From Bacilli bacterium (GTDB lineage Bacteria; Bacillota_I; Bacilli_A; RF39; UBA660): 36,055 nt of DNA. The stretch lies in NCBI GenBank assembly GCA_016293205.1, contig JAEDES010000008.1:1-36055 (forward strand), in the 5' to 3' direction. Both the position numbers and the translations under genes were made by a program. Shown here piece after piece: positions 32,138 through 36,055 of this stretch. Under the pieces are notes generated by a model, which had not been told where the DNA came from, did no database searches, and saw nothing but the letters and a program-made list of their open reading frames with translations. The stretch's first letter is position 1. Every line of letters begins with the position of its first letter.

Positions 32138-32166
32138 TTGACATACAAACAAAATTTTTTTATAAT
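32138..32166 (+). promoter_or_regulatory. Promoter of the 32.2-34.1 kb pair
   Basis: TTGACA (32138-32143), a 17-bp spacer, TATAAT (32161-32166): consensus at both boxes. Confidence 0.9.
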
Positions 32167-32189
32167 TAAAATAATAGGAGAATAGTAGT

Positions 32190-33548
32190 ATGGCAAGTAG
32201 TAAAAAGAATAAACCTAATCGAATACTTTTTTATATAGCTGTAGTTATTTCCTTTGCTTTGATTGGTAGCGGTATACTCTTGTCATTTATCGCCACCCCT
32301 CAAGAAAGTATGTTATATATCTTTGATACGGCTATTGAAAAGTTAAAAGTAGCACCAACAAAAAATACTTATACTGGTATTGGTGAAAATATATCAATAA
32401 AATCAAATATAAATTTAGAAATAGAAAGTCAAAAATATCAAGAATCATTAATTCCTGAAGATCAAACAATAAAAAATCTAATAACTAATCTAAATCAAAC
32501 AACTACTGATTTACAATTTATTCATGATAAAGATAATAAAAAGATGCTTGTAACAGTAGAATCAAAAAAAGCAGAAAGTAAAATATTAGATTTAAAACTA
32601 TTAATAGAAAATTCAACAGAATATTTCTTTATAGATGGTCAAATAGGTAATTATGTAAACAATGGTAATAGTACTTATTTTGAAAATATTACATCTGAAA
32701 CAACTTCAAAAGATAATATAGTTTATGTTTTAGAACAAATATCAAAATCATTAAAAAAGAATATTTCAAATGAAGAATTTAGAACAATAAAAGAACAAAT
32801 TGATATTGATGGAAAACCTAGAAAACTAAATAAAACGACAATAGAATTTGATAATACTAGGTTAATACAATTATTTAATAAAGTATTAGAAGATTTAAAA
32901 AATGATGAACGCTCTAAAAATATCTTAATTGGATATGATAATGATTTTATGAAAACTAAAATAAGTAAAAATAAAATCTATCTCCAAAAGGATGAAAAAT
33001 TAGCAGTATATATGCATAAGAACTTCTTTGGTAGAGTTGAAAAATATGAACTAATAAAAAAAGAAGGAGAAAATGAATTTAGATATACATATGAACCATC
33101 AACTAATTTAATTTATATAGTAGAAAATAATATTGTAAAAAAGAAATTACAATTATTATTAGAAACTAATAAAACAGAAATAATTATTTATGATTCCGCT
33201 GATACTGAATTAGGTAAATTAACCTATACATCAACAGATGATAAAAAAACTCTAACTTATTTAATGAAGGAAAATGATGAAATTACAGATTTATCATTTG
33301 AATCTAAAATAGAAAATTTAAAGAAAAAGAAATCTTATACAGAAGTAATTGATTTAAAATTAAAATATTATAAAGCAACAGAAAATATCTTAAACTTAAA
33401 AGTTAATTTTAATAACCAAGTATCAAGTGATACAAAAATAGAAGAAGATACTTCAAATGCAATTTTTGCTAGTACATTAGAAGAAAAAAAAGAAGTATTG
33501 ATAGATAAAAGAATAAATGAAACATACAAGATATTAAAAGGAGAATAA
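32190..33548 (+). CDS. Large membrane-anchored protein of unknown function
   Basis: 452 residues: basic N-terminus (SSKKNKPNR), one membrane helix (about 13-33), then about 415 extracytoplasmic residues, mostly alternating beta-like segments, rich in Lys, Glu and Asn, with no motif I recognise. The architecture suggests a lipoprotein-like or sensor-type extracellular domain, but no Cys lipobox is present. Its near-consensus promoter suggests high expression. The next gene starts 2 nt after its stop, so both form an operon. Confidence 0.7.
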   Translation: MASSKKNKPNRILFYIAVVISFALIGSGILLSFIATPQESMLYIFDTAIEKLKVAPTKNTYTGIGENISIKSNINLEIESQKYQESLIPEDQTIKNLITNLNQTTTDLQFIHDKDNKKMLVTVESKKAESKILDLKLLIENSTEYFFIDGQIGNYVNNGNSTYFENITSETTSKDNIVYVLEQISKSLKKNISNEEFRTIKEQIDIDGKPRKLNKTTIEFDNTRLIQLFNKVLEDLKNDERSKNILIGYDNDFMKTKISKNKIYLQKDEKLAVYMHKNFFGRVEKYELIKKEGENEFRYTYEPSTNLIYIVENNIVKKKLQLLLETNKTEIIIYDSADTELGKLTYTSTDDKKTLTYLMKENDEITDLSFESKIENLKKKKSYTEVIDLKLKYYKATENILNLKVNFNNQVSSDTKIEEDTSNAIFASTLEEKKEVLIDKRINETYKILKGE

Positions 33549-33550
33549 TT

Positions 33551-34105
33551 ATGAAAGAAACAAAAACAACTAAAAAAACAACAAAAAAAGTAGTAGCAAA
33601 AAAAGAAACAACTAAAAAGGAAAATCAAGTAGAAAAGGAACCAGTATTAAACCAAGAAAAAGCCCTAGCAGTAACTCTAGTAGTTTTAGCAATATTAGTA
33701 GTAATCTTACTAGTAATAGCTTTAGTTCAAAAGAATAGAAGTAAAGATTTAGAAAAGAGTAGTATTACAATTCCAGTATTAGAAGAAAATGTAGAAAGTC
33801 GCATTGCTATTAATTTAAGTGAATTACCAGAAACAAAAGAATATGTATTTGTAGTTTCAAACTATAAAGCCAAAGAAGTTAATAAGAAATCACTTGAATA
33901 TGATGTAGAAATTACAAATAATGATAATGTAAGAATCGAAATTTATAAAAATGGTAAAAAGAAAAATGCTTTAGATGATGATTACGAAGTAGAAGATAAT
34001 AAACTAACAAAAAATAAGAAACAAGAAGATGTATATAAACTAGTAATTAAGGATACAAAAAATATTAAAAAAGATTCACAATTAGTAATTGAAATCGATA
34101 GTTAA
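33551..34105 (+). CDS. Membrane protein with Lys/Thr-rich cytoplasmic tail, unknown function
   Basis: 184 residues: a cytoplasmic N-terminus of about 37 residues made of KETTKK-like Lys/Thr repeats, one strong membrane helix (about 39-62, ALAVTLVVLAILVVILLVIAL), then an extracytoplasmic domain (about 75-184) with regular beta-like pattern and two charged stretches. The basic tail might contact nucleic acid or acidic lipids. No family recognised. Paired with the preceding gene. Confidence 0.65.
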   Translation: MKETKTTKKTTKKVVAKKETTKKENQVEKEPVLNQEKALAVTLVVLAILVVILLVIALVQKNRSKDLEKSSITIPVLEENVESRIAINLSELPETKEYVFVVSNYKAKEVNKKSLEYDVEITNNDNVRIEIYKNGKKKNALDDDYEVEDNKLTKNKKQEDVYKLVIKDTKNIKKDSQLVIEIDS

Positions 34106-34109
34106 AAGG

Positions 34110-34133
34110 GTCAATGCAAATTGACTTTTTTTT
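34110..34133 (+). terminator. Terminator of the 32.2-34.1 kb pair
   Basis: GTCAAT-GCAA-ATTGAC and T8. Confidence 0.85.
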
Positions 34134-34149
34134 CTTTAAATGATATGCT
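34121..34149 (+). promoter_or_regulatory. Possible promoter of the DUF1292 gene
   Basis: TTGACT (34121-34126) lies inside the 3' arm of the terminator; a 17-bp spacer then TATGCT (34144-34149). Acceptable match, less certain than others. Confidence 0.45.
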
Positions 34150-34181
34150 ATAAGGTATGAGAATAGGTGGAGGTTAAGGAC

Positions 34182-34445
34182 ATGGAAAATGAAAAAATTA
34201 TAATTGAAAAACATGGTAAACAAGTAGAATGTGATATTCTATTTACTTTTGATTCTGAAGATACTGGCAAAGTTTATGTAGGATATTCAGATCATAGTAT
34301 TGCATCAAATGGTCGAAAAAATATTTATGTATCAAGTTATGATCCAATAATTGGAATTAATTCATTAGAAGATATTACTGATGAAAGAGAACTTGCAATG
34401 GTAAGACAAGTTCTAGCTCAAATAGATAAAGAAAGTCGTATGTAG
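34182..34445 (+). CDS. DUF1292 family protein
   Basis: 87 residues from ATG 34182 (MENEKIIIEKHGKQVE). Family features: DILFTFDSEDTGKVYVGY, YVSSYDP, and the closing acidic helix ELAMVRQVLAQI. DUF1292 (YrzB) proteins are small, soluble and of unknown function, usually found in Firmicutes near alaS-yrrK-type genes. An in-frame GTG at 34167 exists, but the GGAGG at 34169-34173 favours 34182. It is followed 17 nt later by the last gene of the window. Confidence 0.88.
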   Translation: MENEKIIIEKHGKQVECDILFTFDSEDTGKVYVGYSDHSIASNGRKNIYVSSYDPIIGINSLEDITDERELAMVRQVLAQIDKESRM

Positions 34446-34462
34446 AGTAAGAGGTGAAGTAA

Positions 34463-36055
34463 ATGGCAAGTTTATATAGTCAAATTGAAGAAAGAATTAG
34501 AAATGCACAAGAAGAATTACAACACCTAAATAATGAACGTAACGAATTAAGACGTGCTGAAAGAGATATGCCTAGAGCAAGTTATATAGCAGAGGATGCA
34601 TCTCTTAGAGACCATATTGCAAGGCAACAACAAATTATTGATGAAAATGAAAAGGTTTTAGATGCTTATAATAAAGCACGAGAATTAATTTTAAATAGAG
34701 CATATTTAGAAGATGAATATGCTAAAGCTCGTGATGACCAAGATAGAAGAGAAATAAGAACAGAAATGGAAGCTAAAGAAAGAGAATTAGCTGCTCATAG
34801 AGCTTTAATGTCCGAAGAATTACAAGAAGAATTAAGAAAATCAATTCTAAACCAAAACCAAAATACTAATGAACAACAAAATGAACAAGTAGTAGAAGAT
34901 ACTATCGAAAATACAAATGATCAACAAAGAGAACAACCTGTGAAAGAAGAAAATCCGGCTGTAGAAGAACAACAAGTTATTGATAATTCAGAAGAAATTG
35001 AAAGATTACAAAGTGAATTAGAAGAAGCAAGAAGACAAGTTCAAACTTCAATTGATAAAATGAGACAAATATATGAACAAAATCAAGTTGAATTTGAAGA
35101 AGGAGAATGGACAAATACTCCAGATGGGTTTGATAGATTTGTAGAACAATATATTGATAAGATGCGTGCAGAAGATGTAGTTTTAATTGATGCACAAAAA
35201 AGAGTACAAGCTTTAGAAAAACAAATTGCATCTAAACGAAAAGAAGAAAAGCAATCAGTTGAAAGAGCAAGATTAGAACAAGAAGCAAGAAAATTTAATA
35301 TTACATTTGAACAATATCAACAAATTGTAAGAGCAGCAAATAATAGAAATATATTTAGACCAGTATTTGAACAAATGGGATTAGGAGAAATCCTAGCAAA
35401 ACGTGGAAGAACTAAAGAAGAACGTAACAGAGTAAATGCTGCAAGACAAGAACTAATTGAAAGATTAGTAGAAGTTCAACAACGTTCTGAAGAAACAATT
35501 AATATTAGAGAAACAATAAATGTATTATATGGAACAGACCTAAGTGTAAGAAGAAGTGGTAAAGCAAGAGAAATAAAAGTAACTGATGCAGAAATGCAAA
35601 ACATAGTTACAAATGCTGAAAAAGAACCAAAACGTTTAGTAAAAGATCCAAACTATACACCTAACTATACACCTGGACAAAGACCTGTTGATATGCCAAG
35701 AGTTTGGACACCTGCAGATTATCAAATGACGCAAGAAGCATGGGATAATTATATAGCCCAAGGATTTGTACCAGGAACACCTGATTTCGATGGAGCAGTT
35801 ATTTTAGATGGAACAGGAAAAATTCCTAATAAAGGAAATCAACCACAACCAAGAACACCAGAAATTCCAAGAATTCCAGGGCCAACAATTGTACCAAGAA
35901 TTCCAGGATCAACAAAAACACCAACAGTTCCAACTAAGACACCTACGGTTCCAACAAAAACTCCAACTGCACCAGTTGTAATACCAACAGTGCCAAGAGT
36001 TACACCGACAGTACCAAAGGTAACACCAACAGTAATCATTAACCCAACAATTCCA
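34463..36055 (+). CDS. Coiled-coil protein with Pro/Thr repeat tail (runs off the window)
   Basis: 531 codons are visible without a stop. Residues about 1-110 and 175-290 are long, Glu/Arg/Gln-rich helices fit for coiled coil, separated by a Glu/Gln/Asn linker (about 125-170). From about 395 come PNYTPNYTPGQRP and a short Trp-containing block. From about 462 follow degenerate P-T-V-P repeats (TPTVPTKTPTVPTK, then VTPTVPKVTPTV), still running at the right edge. There is no signal peptide. An AAGAGGTGA site precedes the ATG. Unknown function; the design resembles structural or surface-linked scaffold proteins. The C-terminus, and so any anchoring motif, is outside the window. Confidence 0.75.
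   Translation, partial: MASLYSQIEERIRNAQEELQHLNNERNELRRAERDMPRASYIAEDASLRDHIARQQQIIDENEKVLDAYNKARELILNRAYLEDEYAKARDDQDRREIRTEMEAKERELAAHRALMSEELQEELRKSILNQNQNTNEQQNEQVVEDTIENTNDQQREQPVKEENPAVEEQQVIDNSEEIERLQSELEEARRQVQTSIDKMRQIYEQNQVEFEEGEWTNTPDGFDRFVEQYIDKMRAEDVVLIDAQKRVQALEKQIASKRKEEKQSVERARLEQEARKFNITFEQYQQIVRAANNRNIFRPVFEQMGLGEILAKRGRTKEERNRVNAARQELIERLVEVQQRSEETINIRETINVLYGTDLSVRRSGKAREIKVTDAEMQNIVTNAEKEPKRLVKDPNYTPNYTPGQRPVDMPRVWTPADYQMTQEAWDNYIAQGFVPGTPDFDGAVILDGTGKIPNKGNQPQPRTPEIPRIPGPTIVPRIPGSTKTPTVPTKTPTVPTKTPTAPVVIPTVPRVTPTVPKVTPTVIINPTIP

Noticed and set aside
35839..36039. Minus-strand frame rich in Gly-Val-Thr repeats
   Set aside because: It is the mirror of the Pro/Thr repeats of the plus-strand gene, with no ribosome binding site.

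Overview
The window is AT-rich chromosomal DNA of a low-GC Gram-positive bacterium. Several genes end in TGA, so the standard bacterial code applies, not the Mycoplasma code. Strong AGGAGG-type ribosome binding sites, the rpsO-pnp pair, a DnaI-type helicase loader, comEA-comEC, a T-box ahead of thrS, and mraZ-rsmH-ftsL-pbpB all point to Bacilli/Firmicutes. Short coiled-coil arms in SMC, a TGS-less ThrRS, very short intergenic gaps and gene remnants suggest a streamlined, probably host-associated, uncultured lineage (RF39/Erysipelotrichia-like). That placement is inference.

Left edge (1-1100). The most unusual part of the window. The 3' end of a gene ends in a C-type-lectin-like '...FGVRPV' tail (1-297). 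About 300 bp downstream, a non-coding copy of that tail (555-665) is full of AAC/AAT codons. Aligned without gaps over 93 nt, the copies differ at 20 of 37 template adenines but only 5 of 56 other bases. This is the signature of a diversity-generating retroelement (DGR) variable repeat and template repeat. Hairpins follow the variable gene. No reverse transcriptase gene lies in the window.

1100-12840. A CPBP membrane protease (minus strand), then rpsO, pnp and a degenerate NodB-fold protein at the ylxY position. Next come a DUF1016/YhcG nuclease-like gene carrying two GC-rich palindromes and an smc with short arms. Three consecutive HExxH metalloproteins follow (an M3-like peptidase, peptide deformylase and an unknown), then a 54-aa YjcZ-like small membrane protein.

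12975-22823. An ftsW/rodA-type gene and a partner, a stand-alone DHH-DHHA1 phosphodiesterase (GdpP-like, c-di-AMP), and comEA with an apparent AUA start overlapping comEC. Two truncated remnants (C39-like peptidase, GNAT) precede dnaI, an unusual RNB exoribonuclease with an Asp-to-Glu change in its metal-site motif, and a LytM (M23) peptidase.

22824-36055. A T-box controls a 59-aa small ORF and thrS. A TPR protein follows, then mraZ with three 10-bp operator repeats, rsmH, ftsL and pbpB. Where mraY/murD usually follow, there are instead four consecutive membrane-anchored proteins of unknown function. A DUF1292 gene and the start of a coiled-coil, Pro/Thr-repeat protein end the window. Most transcription units are bounded by clear hairpin-T-run terminators, and several T-runs lie at or inside the next promoter's -35 element.
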